A stretch of DNA of 35,267 bases from Bacteroidales bacterium (GCA_026984135.1 JALSSR010000235.1:1-35267); one strand, 5' to 3'. Shown: positions 14,804 through 23,629, numbered from the stretch's first letter. Program-made: numbers and translations. Notes: a model not told the origin generated them from the sequence alone.

Positions 14804-17647
14804 ATGTCATTTGAACCAAAAAAAATAACAAAAGATCACATACTTCGGGGTGTTGAGAGGATTCAACGAGAACATCCCGAATTAAAACCATCAACAAGAT
14901 GGGACGTGGTAATAAATGGAGAAAATTACCCTCCTAAAGAGATAATGCGATATGCTCACTACGAAATGAATGGCGAGTTTATTTGGAATTACGGAGGAGG
15001 AGAAGCTACAAATAAATGGCTGAAACAATTTGATTTTAAAGTAATAGATAAGTTGGAAGGTGATCCTGTTTTAGATTTGATTGAGCGGTATAAAGAGCAT
15101 GCTCGAAAATCGCAGTTGAAGGGCGAACTTTACAAATGGAGATTAGTCAAAACCTTTAATGGAAGACCAAACACTAATGCATCAGATTTCACACAGGAAC
15201 TTACTAGCATCAACTTTGGTAATCTTATTTATCCGGTAGGTATATCAGTTATTCATCATATCGTAAAAGAAAGACCGGAAGAACTCCGTGACTCATTTAA
15301 ACACTTATTCAACGAGGATATAGAACTGACAGAGCGTATTTCTTATTTCGATGAACAAACGCTAAAGATTTATCGAGATATAGATCCTAACACTACTTAT
15401 TCGCATCATCAGGATGAACGCACAATAGCTACATACTTAGCATTTCACGATTCATCAAAATATGCGTTTTATAAGGATTCTTTCTACCAAAAGTATTGTA
15501 AACTCATTGGTATAAAACCTGAAAAGAAGGGCAAGAAACTGGTACATTATTTATCCCTTCTCGATGAGTTTATTGAGAACTACATCTTAGAGGATTCTGA
15601 ACTCTTAGACCTTAAAAAAAAGTTGCTTACTGATAATTGCTACGAGGACTTGAATCACAAAATTTATGCTCAGGATATACTTTACTCTACTTTGGATCAA
15701 CAAAAAGGTTTAGGAAGAAACTACTGGCGTGTTGGCACAAGTGAAGGAAAATCCAATTTTTGGGATAGTATGCTTGCCAATCAATACATTTCGATTGGTT
15801 GGTCTGAAATAGGTGATTTAAGCGAACAAGATGTTCAAAACAAGAAGGATGTGATGCAACTACTCAATAATCAAGGATATTATTCGGATGATAAAAGAGT
15901 AGGAAGCCGTAAGGCAGGCGAGATATTTAATTTTTACCATAACATCCAAGAGGGAGATGTCATTCTTGCACAAGATGGCTCTGAAATATTAGGTATTGGT
16001 GAGGTAATTGGGGATTATGGCTACGATTCTTCACAAACTTACTCTCATTACAAACCTGTACAATGGAAGTTAATATCTCCGCCGCTTATAAACTCTGAAG
16101 GATTAAGAACTACGGTTTATAAACTTTCACAGCCAGATGTTATTTTTCAAATAGATAATCTGCTAAAGGAATATAAAAAAGAACAAAAAATGGCTAATGA
16201 ACTCAATCAGATTCTTTTCGGCCCTCCTGGGACCGGAAAAACATTCAACACAATCAATAAAGCGTTAGAGCTTTGTGGTGAAGATTTAACCGGGTTAAGT
16301 CGATCGGATATCAAAGCTCGTTTTGAGCAAAAGGTAGATGAAGGTAGAATAATTTTCACAACATTCCATCAAAGTATGACCTATGAAGATTTTGTGGAGG
16401 GAATTAAGCCTATTGAACCCGACAAAGAAGGTGATCCGGTGATTTATCGTGTAGAAGAAGGAATTTTTAGAAAGCTATGTATTGAAGCCTCTTTTTCATT
16501 AGCCAAAAAGGAAGAATCGGTTTCTACTGAAAATATACTTGATTTCTCATTAGCCTATGACAAATTTGTTCAGGAGATTGAAGAAAAATTAGCCTCAGAA
16601 GAAACAATTGAGTTGGCTACTAAAAATGGTGGCAAAATAGTTGTGGATGGTATTTCTCAGCAAGGTAATATCATCATTAAACATCCAGGTAAAGACAATA
16701 CTTACCCTGTATCTAAACAGAGACTTTCAAAGCTAAATGCTGCATTTCCGGACTTAGCGGACATAAATAATATAGACCAACAATTCAGGTCAATAATAGG
16801 AGGAAGTAATTCCACGGCAAACTGGTCTGTGCTAAACGCTATTAGGAATAACAATCCTGTATCTACAGAACCCCCAAACGAGGTTAGAAAATACTCTTGG
16901 GCCGATAAAATGCAAGTAGTCAGGTTTTTGAAAAAGGAAGATTACAAAGGAAAGACTGGAGAGCCTTATGTGCTTATCATTGATGAAATAAACAGGGGGA
17001 ATGTATCGCAGATATTTGGAGAATTAATCACCCTGATTGAAGAAGACAAACGATTGGGAAATCCGGAAGCGATTCAGGTACAATTGCCATATAGTAAAGA
17101 TTGGTTTGGAGTGCCTCCAAATGTTCATATTATCGGAACAATGAATACTGCAGACCGAAGTGTTGAAGCTTTAGATACAGCACTAAGAAGAAGGTTCAGT
17201 TTTATTGAAATGGCTCCAAACCCGGACTTAATTAAAACAGAGGGCAAAGCGGAAAATGGTATTGTAAATGGCATTGATCTTTCAGCTCTATTAGAAACTA
17301 TTAACAAAAGAATCGAGAAGTTATTAGACAAAGACCATATGATTGGTCACAGCTACTTCTTATCTATTGAAGGGTTAGAGGATCTGAAATCAGTTTTCCA
17401 AAATAAAATAATTCCCTTGTTACAAGAATACTTCTTTGGCGATTATGGTAAAATCGGATTGGTTGTCGGATCAAAATTCTTTGACATCACAGACAATCAG
17501 GTAGAAGAAGATTTCTTCGCTCCATTTGAAGATTATGATAGTAGTCCATTTGTCGAAAGAAAAGTTTATCATTTTAGAAACAGTCAAGAAATGAATGATG
17601 AACAATTTGTAGAGGCATTGAATGAACTTCAACGAAAGAACAGCTAA
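14804..17647 (+). CDS. mcrB: McrB-type GTPase subunit of type IV restriction system with N-terminal reader domains
   Basis: 947 residues from ATG 14804, which follows an AGGAAAAG; TTG 14753 is also in frame. Residues 1-85 (HILRGVERIQREHPEL, YPPKEIMRYAHYE) resemble the ScoMcrA-type N-terminal head. Residues about 305-430 (NYWRVGTSEGKSNFWDSM, GDVILAQDG, ILGIGEVIG) resemble an EVE/PUA-like reader of modified bases. The AAA+ GTPase has Walker A GPPGTGKT at 473-480, Walker B with Asp727-Glu728 in IIDEINRGNVSQIFGEL, the McrB signature MNTADRS at 780-786, and arginines in ALRRRFSF. McrB hexamers translocate on DNA with modified cytosine and drive cleavage by McrC. The mcrC gene follows directly. The reader domains suggest a target other than that of E. 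coli McrBC; this is inference. Confidence 0.93.
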   Translation: MSFEPKKITKDHILRGVERIQREHPELKPSTRWDVVINGENYPPKEIMRYAHYEMNGEFIWNYGGGEATNKWLKQFDFKVIDKLEGDPVLDLIERYKEHARKSQLKGELYKWRLVKTFNGRPNTNASDFTQELTSINFGNLIYPVGISVIHHIVKERPEELRDSFKHLFNEDIELTERISYFDEQTLKIYRDIDPNTTYSHHQDERTIATYLAFHDSSKYAFYKDSFYQKYCKLIGIKPEKKGKKLVHYLSLLDEFIENYILEDSELLDLKKKLLTDNCYEDLNHKIYAQDILYSTLDQQKGLGRNYWRVGTSEGKSNFWDSMLANQYISIGWSEIGDLSEQDVQNKKDVMQLLNNQGYYSDDKRVGSRKAGEIFNFYHNIQEGDVILAQDGSEILGIGEVIGDYGYDSSQTYSHYKPVQWKLISPPLINSEGLRTTVYKLSQPDVIFQIDNLLKEYKKEQKMANELNQILFGPPGTGKTFNTINKALELCGEDLTGLSRSDIKARFEQKVDEGRIIFTTFHQSMTYEDFVEGIKPIEPDKEGDPVIYRVEEGIFRKLCIEASFSLAKKEESVSTENILDFSLAYDKFVQEIEEKLASEETIELATKNGGKIVVDGISQQGNIIIKHPGKDNTYPVSKQRLSKLNAAFPDLADINNIDQQFRSIIGGSNSTANWSVLNAIRNNNPVSTEPPNEVRKYSWADKMQVVRFLKKEDYKGKTGEPYVLIIDEINRGNVSQIFGELITLIEEDKRLGNPEAIQVQLPYSKDWFGVPPNVHIIGTMNTADRSVEALDTALRRRFSFIEMAPNPDLIKTEGKAENGIVNGIDLSALLETINKRIEKLLDKDHMIGHSYFLSIEGLEDLKSVFQNKIIPLLQEYFFGDYGKIGLVVGSKFFDITDNQVEEDFFAPFEDYDSSPFVERKVYHFRNSQEMNDEQFVEALNELQRKNS

Positions 17648-18916
17648 TTGAGTAGAGAGCAAAAACATATAACCGTATTTGAGCACCAGAGCCTTCGTAC
17701 AGACCGAGGTGATCAACGTCTTACTCCTGGTCAATTAGAAGCCTTGCAATTATTTTTTGGAGAAAACGGTGTTCCGTATTACTCATTGATACATCATGGT
17801 GTACGATTCAATGAATACGTTGGCGTTATTCAAATAGGCAAAATAGTTATTGAAGTGCTACCGAAAGCTGATAAATCGAATGATACGGACAGATGGAGAA
17901 ACGTTCTTATTTCCATGCTGCATGTTGTAGGTATATTGGATATTCATGCTCCTAGTAATAGTAATCTGAGATTACGCTCTAATTCTATCCTTGATCTTTA
18001 CTTTGAACTTTTTATCAAAGAGGTTGAGTATTTGATGCATAGAGGGTTAGTGAAAAAATACCGAAAAACAGATGGAAATAGAACAACCTTAAAAGGGAGT
18101 ATCCAGTTTGCTAAACATATTAGTCAAAACATGGTTCATCAGGAAAGATTTTATGTAAAATATACCACATACGATAAAGAGCATGATATTCATGCTATTC
18201 TTTACAAAGCTTTGAAGTTGTTAACCTATATCAATACTAATGTGCAATTGAATAGCAGATTGGGAACTTTATTACTCGACTTCCCTGAGTTGTATGATAT
18301 AAAAGTCTTTGAATCAGTTTTTGAAAAAATAGTATTTGACCGTAAAACGGAACCTTACAGAAATGCACTAGAAATAGCAAAGCTAATTCTTCTTAATTAT
18401 CACCCGGATGTAAATCGAGGAACTAATAATGTCTTGGCATTGATGTTTGATATGAATGTGCTGTGGGAGCAATTTGTATATGTGAGTTTGCGAAAACATA
18501 AAGCGAGAACCACTAGTATTGCTGCTCAAAACATCAAGAATTTTTGGAAACCGATATCCGGCTACTGTAGCAGGATAAAACCGGATATTGTTCTAGATAA
18601 AGGAACCAAAGATTGTGTGGTATTAGATACCAAATGGAAAAACTTAAATGGATATAATCCTTCGCCTGAAGATTTAAGACAAATGTTTGTGTATCTTAAG
18701 TACTATGGAGCAAAGAAAGTAGCTCTAGTGTATCCTGGCACAGAAAACAAAAACCAATCCGGGCAATATTATGACCATAGGTCTCACGATTCAAAGCATT
18801 TAAGCGATGAGGAATGTAGCGTTATCTCAATTGGAGTTGAAAAAGACGTGAAGGCTTGGCAAAAAACAATATTTGAAAGTATTAATTCATGGATAGAAAA
18901 TAAAAGCGGTATATAA
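17648..18916 (+). CDS. mcrC: McrC nuclease subunit of type IV restriction system
   Basis: 422 residues. The N-terminal half (ITVFEHQSLRTD, then HHGVRFNEYVGVIQIGKIVIEVLPK) is the McrC domain that docks on the McrB ring. The C-terminal half holds a PD-(D/E)xK nuclease core: Asp313 in RIKPDIVLD and Asp327-Thr-Lys329 in VVLDTKWK, the DxK variant also seen in E. coli McrC. The start is TTG 17648, immediately after the mcrB stop; no in-frame ATG occurs until residue 90, inside the domain, so TTG is the only reasonable start and implies reinitiation from mcrB. The stop is followed at once by the left direct repeat of the sulfatase cassette. Confidence 0.92.
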   Translation: MSREQKHITVFEHQSLRTDRGDQRLTPGQLEALQLFFGENGVPYYSLIHHGVRFNEYVGVIQIGKIVIEVLPKADKSNDTDRWRNVLISMLHVVGILDIHAPSNSNLRLRSNSILDLYFELFIKEVEYLMHRGLVKKYRKTDGNRTTLKGSIQFAKHISQNMVHQERFYVKYTTYDKEHDIHAILYKALKLLTYINTNVQLNSRLGTLLLDFPELYDIKVFESVFEKIVFDRKTEPYRNALEIAKLILLNYHPDVNRGTNNVLALMFDMNVLWEQFVYVSLRKHKARTTSIAAQNIKNFWKPISGYCSRIKPDIVLDKGTKDCVVLDTKWKNLNGYNPSPEDLRQMFVYLKYYGAKKVALVYPGTENKNQSGQYYDHRSHDSKHLSDEECSVISIGVEKDVKAWQKTIFESINSWIENKSGI

Positions 18917-19349
18917 CAATTAAGCATAGTGTTGCGTCTCCAATAGTTTTCTCTATAGGCCTCGGAGCGAAACTAAGGTGAAACCGTAGAAGCAATCTCC
19001 CGGTAAGCAAAGCGATGTCGGGATGAATTATTGACTGTATGATGTTTTTATACCGAAAGAAATGAAGATTTGATAATAATTATTATATTGTGGAATCAAT
19101 TTCAAATTTACTGCCCCATAAAATTTTCACATTACCGTAATAAGGTTCTGAAGTTTCTCAATAAATATATTAATTTTATAAATAATTGGATATCTGATAA
19201 TTGCATTGATGCCTGATGCCTTTGCGGTTCTTAGTATCTTTGAGCCTTAGTGGCAAAATAGCCGAAAATTAGCCACAAAGAGACGAAGGCTCAAAGAAAA
19301 CACAAGGAAAAACTCACAAAACGGGCGTATCTCATTTTCAATCGGGTCA
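18917..19349. repeat. Left diverged direct repeat bracketing the sulfatase cassette
   Basis: Three blocks recur in the same order at 23630-24037. Block A (18917-19021) contains TTGCGTCTCC and CGGAGCGA. The middle block (19079-19102) contains ATATTGTGGAATCAATTT. Block B (19212-19349) is the best kept, over 110 nt almost identical, and holds an internal inverted repeat (TTTGAGCCTTAGTGGC with GCCAC...AAGGCTCAAA). Between blocks the two copies have diverged. No gene is seen in the copy itself. Confidence 0.85.
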
Positions 19350-19502
19350 GTTGTTCTGAAATTCTTCGCTCATCTTTTTAAACCCGAAATTTCTTTGCAG
19401 GCTTGCTAATAAATTGTACTTTTGCTCATAATAAAAATTTTGAGGATTAATAAACCGGGCAAGATAATCATTGCTTGTGGTTTGAATACCCGTTGTTGAA
19501 CT
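19347..19502 (-). pseudogene. Possible C-terminal gene remnant, unassigned
   Basis: The minus frame is open for 51 codons ending in TGA at 19349-19347. Its translation has normal globular composition (NDYLARFINPQNFYYEQK, then ASLQRNFGFKKMSEEF) but starts after a stop inside the inverted repeat and has no start codon. I do not recognise a family. The length is short enough to arise by chance, and the proposed plus-strand promoter overlaps it. Confidence 0.3.
19394..19424 (+). promoter_or_regulatory. Consensus promoter TTTG, 19-nt spacer, TACTTTTG
   Basis: TTTG at 19394-19397 and TACTTTTG at 19417-19424 form a full match to the Bacteroidota consensus. The nearest gene downstream is the Crp-type regulator at 19704, which would give a leader of about 270 nt containing the large inverted repeat at 19495-19559. 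The overlap with a possible gene remnant on the other strand is a reason for caution. Confidence 0.5.
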
Positions 19503-19559
19503 TTAAACCCCGGCAAACAGCAAAAAAAGCTACGTAGGTTTGCCGGAGTTTAGTTCAAC
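19495..19559. repeat. Long imperfect inverted repeat upstream of the regulator
   Basis: Arms 19495-19518 and 19538-19559 pair over about 22 bases: the outer GTTGAACT/AGTTCAAC, a 2-nt bulge, AAAC/GTTT, one mismatch, then CCGGCAAAC/GTTTGCCGG. The 19-nt loop can itself pair AGC/GCT. The outer part recurs once as GTTGAACTAAAC at 23745-23756 in the right repeat. It may be a mobile-element end, an attenuator or a terminator without T-run. The rest of the 18917-19703 gap, from 19560 on, shows no gene or clear signal. Confidence 0.7.
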
Positions 19560-19703
19560 AAAAAATATACTGCATACCGCAATTAGTTGTAATTATGAAA
19601 GTTAATACACAAAATAAACATTGTAGTAACCTGAAAAATAATCGTTTCAAAATGCGGCACGCAGCATATTCAAACCGTTGGCGTGCATTGAAAAAAACAA
19701 TAA

Positions 19704-20294
19704 ATGAGGTTGTCAAAATCTGAAATAAAAGAATTAATCATTAGCTTTTTCCCTAATTTGAAGGAAAAAGAAGTTGATATATTTTTGTCAATTACTGAAT
19801 ATTACTCAGCAAAAAATAAAGAAATAATTCTAAAATCTGAAAAAACCGACAAAAATGTAATATTAATTTTAAAAGGAGTAGCCCGTGCATTTCTTATTGA
19901 TATAGAAGGAAACGATATAACTCATTTTATTCGAGCCAAAGGGCGTTTAATTGGCGATGCTAATGTTTTTGGTAATGAAATACAACGCCTAAGTATTGAA
20001 TCGATTGGCGAGATTCATTATTTAAAATTTGATATAAGTAAATTGGAAGAGTTAGGCTATGATAATCCCGAATTAATGCGCTTTTATGTAGGTTTTTTAA
20101 AAGAAATTATCCTCACACTTTCATACCGTTTACATAGCTTTGTGGCAATGACATCTGAAGAGCGATACTTAGACCTAATAAAATGGAATCCAACATTAAT
20201 AGAAAATGCTTTCGATAAACATATTGCTAGTTTTTTGGGAATTACCCCATTAACCATCCATAGAATAAAGAAAAAACAGAAAGTTATCAAATGA
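19704..20294 (+). CDS. Crp/Fnr-family transcriptional regulator
   Basis: 196 residues. Residues about 25-120 form a cNMP-binding-like beta-roll (IILKSEKTDKNVILILKGVARAFLIDIEGNDIT is its core, written here in part as ILILKGVARAF). The C-terminus from about 165 is a short helix-turn-helix ending in IASFLGITPLTIHRIKKK, usual for the Bacteroidota branch of this family, where the wing is reduced. The phosphate-binding Arg-Ala signature of true cAMP receptors is not evident, so the ligand is unknown. It is the first gene of the repeat-bracketed cassette and the next two genes have similar promoters, so it may control the lipoprotein and sulfatase. A remnant of a second such gene lies at 20981-21079. 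Confidence 0.88.
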   Translation: MRLSKSEIKELIISFFPNLKEKEVDIFLSITEYYSAKNKEIILKSEKTDKNVILILKGVARAFLIDIEGNDITHFIRAKGRLIGDANVFGNEIQRLSIESIGEIHYLKFDISKLEELGYDNPELMRFYVGFLKEIILTLSYRLHSFVAMTSEERYLDLIKWNPTLIENAFDKHIASFLGITPLTIHRIKKKQKVIK

Positions 20295-20296
20295 TG

Positions 20297-20327
20297 TTTT
20301 TATTGCAAAGGCGTAAACATACCTTTG
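20297..20327 (+). promoter_or_regulatory. Promoter TTTT, 19-nt spacer, TACCTTTG
   Basis: The -7 TACCTTTG is at 20320-20327 and TTTT at 20297-20300. The -33 region directly follows the end of the regulator gene (ATCAAATGATGTTTT), and the same words recur before the sulfatase promoter. Confidence 0.6.
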
Positions 20328-20351
20328 CGCAAACTTTTAATGAAATCTTTT

Positions 20352-20927
20352 ATGAAGAAATTATTCTTATTTACCTTAATACTTAGTACGCCATTTTTAT
20401 TTCAATCTTGTGATAAAGAAGAAAAAGAACCTCCTCTTCCAACCTTAGCTATTGGCGATTTCCACAAAGGAGGTGTGATTTTTTACCTTGACAGCTCTGG
20501 TGAACACGGGCTTGTTTGTGCTGTTTCTGATCAAAGTTATGGGTCTGAATGGGGATGTCTACCTACAGTTGTTACTGGCGCTGATGAATTATCAATAGGA
20601 ACTGGAGCTCAAAACACATTAGATATAATTAGTGTTTGTACTTCTAGTGATATTGCCGCTGCTATTTGTGACGATCTAGTATTAAATGAATATGAAGATT
20701 GGTTTCTACCAAGTAAAGACGAGTTAGATAAAATGCATGAGAGTTTAGATATTATTAACTCTTCATCAACTGCTAATGGTGGGGAATTACTTCAAAGTAC
20801 AAACTACTGGACATCTTCTGGTTCAGGTATTAATACTGCTTGGGTTCAAAACATGGGGTCTGGCGGTAGCCAACTCACCAATTTGGTAGATAAGTCTAAT
20901 CATGTAAGAGCTGTAAGAGCATTTTAA
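20352..20927 (+). CDS. DUF1566/Lcl-type lipoprotein
   Basis: 191 residues from ATG 20352; ATG 20340 is also possible, but it would leave a leader of only about 7 nt. The signal peptide ends in the lipobox LFQSC and the mature protein begins CDKEEKE, an acidic/lysine start like the Bacteroidota signal for export of lipoproteins to the cell surface. The rest reads as the DUF1566 fold: HKGGVIFYLDSSGEHGLV, WFLPSKDELDKMHESL, NYWTSSGSG, AWVQNM and the closing HVRAVRAF. The fold is related to C-type-lectin-like and sulfatase-modifying-factor-like domains; members are often surface adhesins or of unknown role. It sits between the regulator and the sulfatase and has its own promoter. I would not assign a function. 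Confidence 0.85.
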   Translation: MKKLFLFTLILSTPFLFQSCDKEEKEPPLPTLAIGDFHKGGVIFYLDSSGEHGLVCAVSDQSYGSEWGCLPTVVTGADELSIGTGAQNTLDIISVCTSSDIAAAICDDLVLNEYEDWFLPSKDELDKMHESLDIINSSSTANGGELLQSTNYWTSSGSGINTAWVQNMGSGGSQLTNLVDKSNHVRAVRAF

Positions 20928-20980
20928 AAGAATAAAACTATTTATTAACCATAAATCTTTTTAAAAATTTAAAAAATTAA

Positions 20981-21079
20981 ATTGCTATTAAAATCATTAG
21001 CATTTGTATTACCAGTTTCTTAGGCATCACTCCCCTCACAATTCATCGCATCAAGAAAAAACAAAAACATATCAAATGA
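20981..21079 (+). pseudogene. 3' remnant of a second Crp/Fnr-type regulator gene
   Basis: A frame ending in TGA at 21077-21079 encodes SFLGITPLTIHRIKKKQK followed by HIK, against VIK in the intact regulator: 20 of 21 residues agree. Upstream the similarity fades and a stop lies at 20978-20980, so the rest of the gene is lost. Most codons differ at the synonymous position, so this is not a recent copy. It continues into the same ATCAAATGATGTTTT that follows the intact gene. Only the DNA-reading helix end and tail survive; no start codon is present. Confidence 0.85.
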
Positions 21080-21081
21080 TG

Positions 21082-21112
21082 TTTTTTAGAATAATTCCAG
21101 ATAGTACTTTTG
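21082..21112 (+). promoter_or_regulatory. Promoter TTTT, 19-nt spacer, TACTTTTG of the sulfatase
   Basis: TACTTTTG at 21105-21112 with TTTT at 21082-21085; start of transcription expected near 21119, about 28 nt before ATG 21147. The layout copies the lipoprotein promoter, both directly after a regulator 3' end. Confidence 0.6.
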
Positions 21113-21146
21113 CCGCAAGTTTTTTTTTTACTAAACTAATAAATAA

Positions 21147-23594
21147 ATGACAAAAAGTAAATTCAGATTATTTCTAACAGTCCTTGTTGTAGGACTAGCC
21201 GTTTCTTTATTCTCGGGTTGTGCACAACAATCGGGTGTAAAGAAATCAGATCAAGCAGATATTACTTCTGCTTCAAAATTTAAAGGTAAAATTGCACTCG
21301 ATATACGAGATTCTAAATCAGACTGGAGTGCTTATACGCCAAAAAAAGCACCGAAAGATGCACCAAATATCCTTTTTATTCTTTATGATGATACTGGATT
21401 AGGGGCTTGGTCTCCTTATGGTGGAGCCATTAATATGCCAACTATGGATAAGCTGGCTGCCAATGGATTAACCTATACACAATGGCACACAACAGCTTTG
21501 TGTTCGCCTACTCGTTCAACAATTCAAACAGGAAGAAATCACCATTTAAATGGTATGGCTTCTATTACAGAAACTGCCGATGGTTTCCCCGGGTCAAATG
21601 GTAGAATGGGTGCTGAAGTTACTCCACTTTCTAAAATATTACAAGACAATGGTTATAGTACTTTTTGGATTGGAAAAAACCATAATGTACCTGAGCAGGA
21701 TGTAGCATCAGGGGGTAGTAAAAAACAATGGCCACTTCAAATGGGATGGGATAGATTCTACGGATTTATTGGTGGAGAAACCAACCAATGGTATCCCGAT
21801 TTAATTGAAGATAATCATTTTATTGAAGCTCCTGCAACACCACTAGAAGGTTATCATTTATCTAAAGACCTCGCAGATCATGCTCTTGAAATGTTGCGTG
21901 ATCAACAAGCCACAAACCCTTCAAAACCTTGGTATATGTGGTATAATCCGGGAGCTAACCATGCACCTCACCAAGCACCTGAAGAGTATATTGCTAAATA
22001 TAAAGGTAAGTTTGATGCAGGGTATGAAGCATACAGAGAGTGGGTTACCAAACGTATGATTAAAAAAGGAATATTGCCGGAGGGAACAAAAATTACACCT
22101 ATGAATCCAATGCGTGCTGATGCAGCAGAGGCTATTGATATGGTTCGCCCTTGGGATTCATTGAATGATGATGAGAAAAAATTGTTTTCTCGAATGGCAG
22201 AAGTTTATGCAGGATTTTCAGAATATACCGATGCACAAGTTGGTAGAGTTATAGATTATTTGGAGGAGAGTGGTCAACTGGAAAACACTATTGTGTTGTA
22301 TGCGGCTGATAATGGAGCTTCCGGAGAAGGTAGTCCTAATGGCTCTGTAAATGAGAATAAATTTTTTAATGGGTATCCTGATGAGCTATCAGAAAACATG
22401 AAATATCTTGATAAATTAGGTGGTCCTGATACTTATGAGCATTTCCCAACAGGTTGGGCATACGCTTTTTCAGCTCCTTTTAAAATGTTTAAAAGATATT
22501 CTCAATATGCAGGTGGAACAAATGATCCATTGGTTATTTCTTGGCCAAAAGGAATAAAGGCCAAAGGAGAGATTCGTAATCAGTACCACCACTCGGTAGA
22601 TATTGTGCCTACATTACTTGAAGCAATTGGTTTGGAAATGCCGGAAGTATATCATGGTGTAAAACAAGTGCCATTATCAGGAGTTTCAATGGCTTATACT
22701 TTCGATGCTAAGCCAAACGACCCTACACGAAAACATGTACAATATTATGCTATGTTAGGTTCAAGAGGAATATGGAAAGATGGGTGGAAAGCAGCAGCGA
22801 TTCATGCACCTCTTTCAGGCAAAGGACATTTTGATAAAGATGATTGGGAGTTATACCACGTTGATGTGGATAGATCTGAATCAAAAGATTTAGCAAAAGA
22901 AAATCCGGAAAAATTACAAGAATTAATTGACGCTTGGTTTGTAGAAGCAGAAAAAAACAATGTACTTCCTTTAGACGATAGAAGTGCTGCTGAAATTATT
23001 GGGATTGAAAGGCCTTCTGCAGAACCATCTAGAGACAGGTATATTTATTATCCATTTGCAGCACCGGTACCGGAGGGTAATGCTGTAAATGTTAGAGGTC
23101 GTTCATATAAAATGTTAGCGAATGTAGATATTACTGATAAAGCTTCAGGAGTTGTATTTGCACACGGTTCTCGTTTTGGAGGTCATACCTTATTCATTAA
23201 AAACAAGAAATTATATTATGTATATAATTTCTTAGGCATCAAACCAGAGCAAGTTTTTGAATCTTCAATAAAACTAACTCCAGGAAAACATAGTATAGGT
23301 ATGGAGTTTATCAGAGAAAAAACAGGAGAGAATGGTGAATCTGTTGGTAAAACCAAATTATATATTGATGGTAAAGTGGTTGCAGAAGGACCAATGAGAA
23401 CGCAACCTGCCAAGTTTACTCTATCGGGAGATGGCTTATGTGTGGGCTATGATAGTGGCGATGCCGTAAGTGAATTATATCCAACTCCAAGTAAGTTTCA
23501 TAACGGAACTATTGACTTTGTTGGAGTAACTGTTGAAGGTACTCCTTATAGAGATCTGGAAGCTGAGGCAAAACGAGTAATGATGAGGCAATAA
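21147..23594 (+). CDS. Lipoprotein type I sulfatase (arylsulfatase family)
   Basis: 815 residues. Lipoprotein signal with lipobox LFSGC (Cys25). The sulfatase domain shows metal ligands Asp81-Asp82 in ILYDDTG, the formylglycine signature Cys119-Ser-Pro-Thr-Arg123 followed by STIQTGR, the catalytic basic residues in WIGKNHN and NHAPHQAP, and the second metal pair in YAADNGASGEG. Length and C-terminal beta-sandwich (about 640-815, KLYIDGKVVAEG) fit the large AtsA-like branch. It hydrolyses sulfate esters after Cys is converted to formylglycine. No maturase gene is adjacent. It probably acts at the outer membrane or in the periplasm. Frequent A/T-ending codons and the flanking repeats hint at a different history from the neighbours. 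Substrate unknown. Confidence 0.93.
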   Translation: MTKSKFRLFLTVLVVGLAVSLFSGCAQQSGVKKSDQADITSASKFKGKIALDIRDSKSDWSAYTPKKAPKDAPNILFILYDDTGLGAWSPYGGAINMPTMDKLAANGLTYTQWHTTALCSPTRSTIQTGRNHHLNGMASITETADGFPGSNGRMGAEVTPLSKILQDNGYSTFWIGKNHNVPEQDVASGGSKKQWPLQMGWDRFYGFIGGETNQWYPDLIEDNHFIEAPATPLEGYHLSKDLADHALEMLRDQQATNPSKPWYMWYNPGANHAPHQAPEEYIAKYKGKFDAGYEAYREWVTKRMIKKGILPEGTKITPMNPMRADAAEAIDMVRPWDSLNDDEKKLFSRMAEVYAGFSEYTDAQVGRVIDYLEESGQLENTIVLYAADNGASGEGSPNGSVNENKFFNGYPDELSENMKYLDKLGGPDTYEHFPTGWAYAFSAPFKMFKRYSQYAGGTNDPLVISWPKGIKAKGEIRNQYHHSVDIVPTLLEAIGLEMPEVYHGVKQVPLSGVSMAYTFDAKPNDPTRKHVQYYAMLGSRGIWKDGWKAAAIHAPLSGKGHFDKDDWELYHVDVDRSESKDLAKENPEKLQELIDAWFVEAEKNNVLPLDDRSAAEIIGIERPSAEPSRDRYIYYPFAAPVPEGNAVNVRGRSYKMLANVDITDKASGVVFAHGSRFGGHTLFIKNKKLYYVYNFLGIKPEQVFESSIKLTPGKHSIGMEFIREKTGENGESVGKTKLYIDGKVVAEGPMRTQPAKFTLSGDGLCVGYDSGDAVSELYPTPSKFHNGTIDFVGVTVEGTPYRDLEAEAKRVMMRQ

Positions 23595-23629
23595 AAAATA
23601 ATAATTGGCTAACAAAAACAACGACAAGC

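Noticed and set aside
19495-19559. Integron attC-like site
   Set aside because: The ends read GTTGAAC and GTTCAAC, which fits the core words, but their order is the reverse of an attC site (RYYYAAC should come first and GTTRRRY last), and no integrase or cassette array is present.
18917-19703. tRNA or other RNA gene in the repeat region
   Set aside because: I looked for cloverleaf-like arms and found only the direct-repeat blocks and the inverted repeat; no anticodon arm or CCA end fits.
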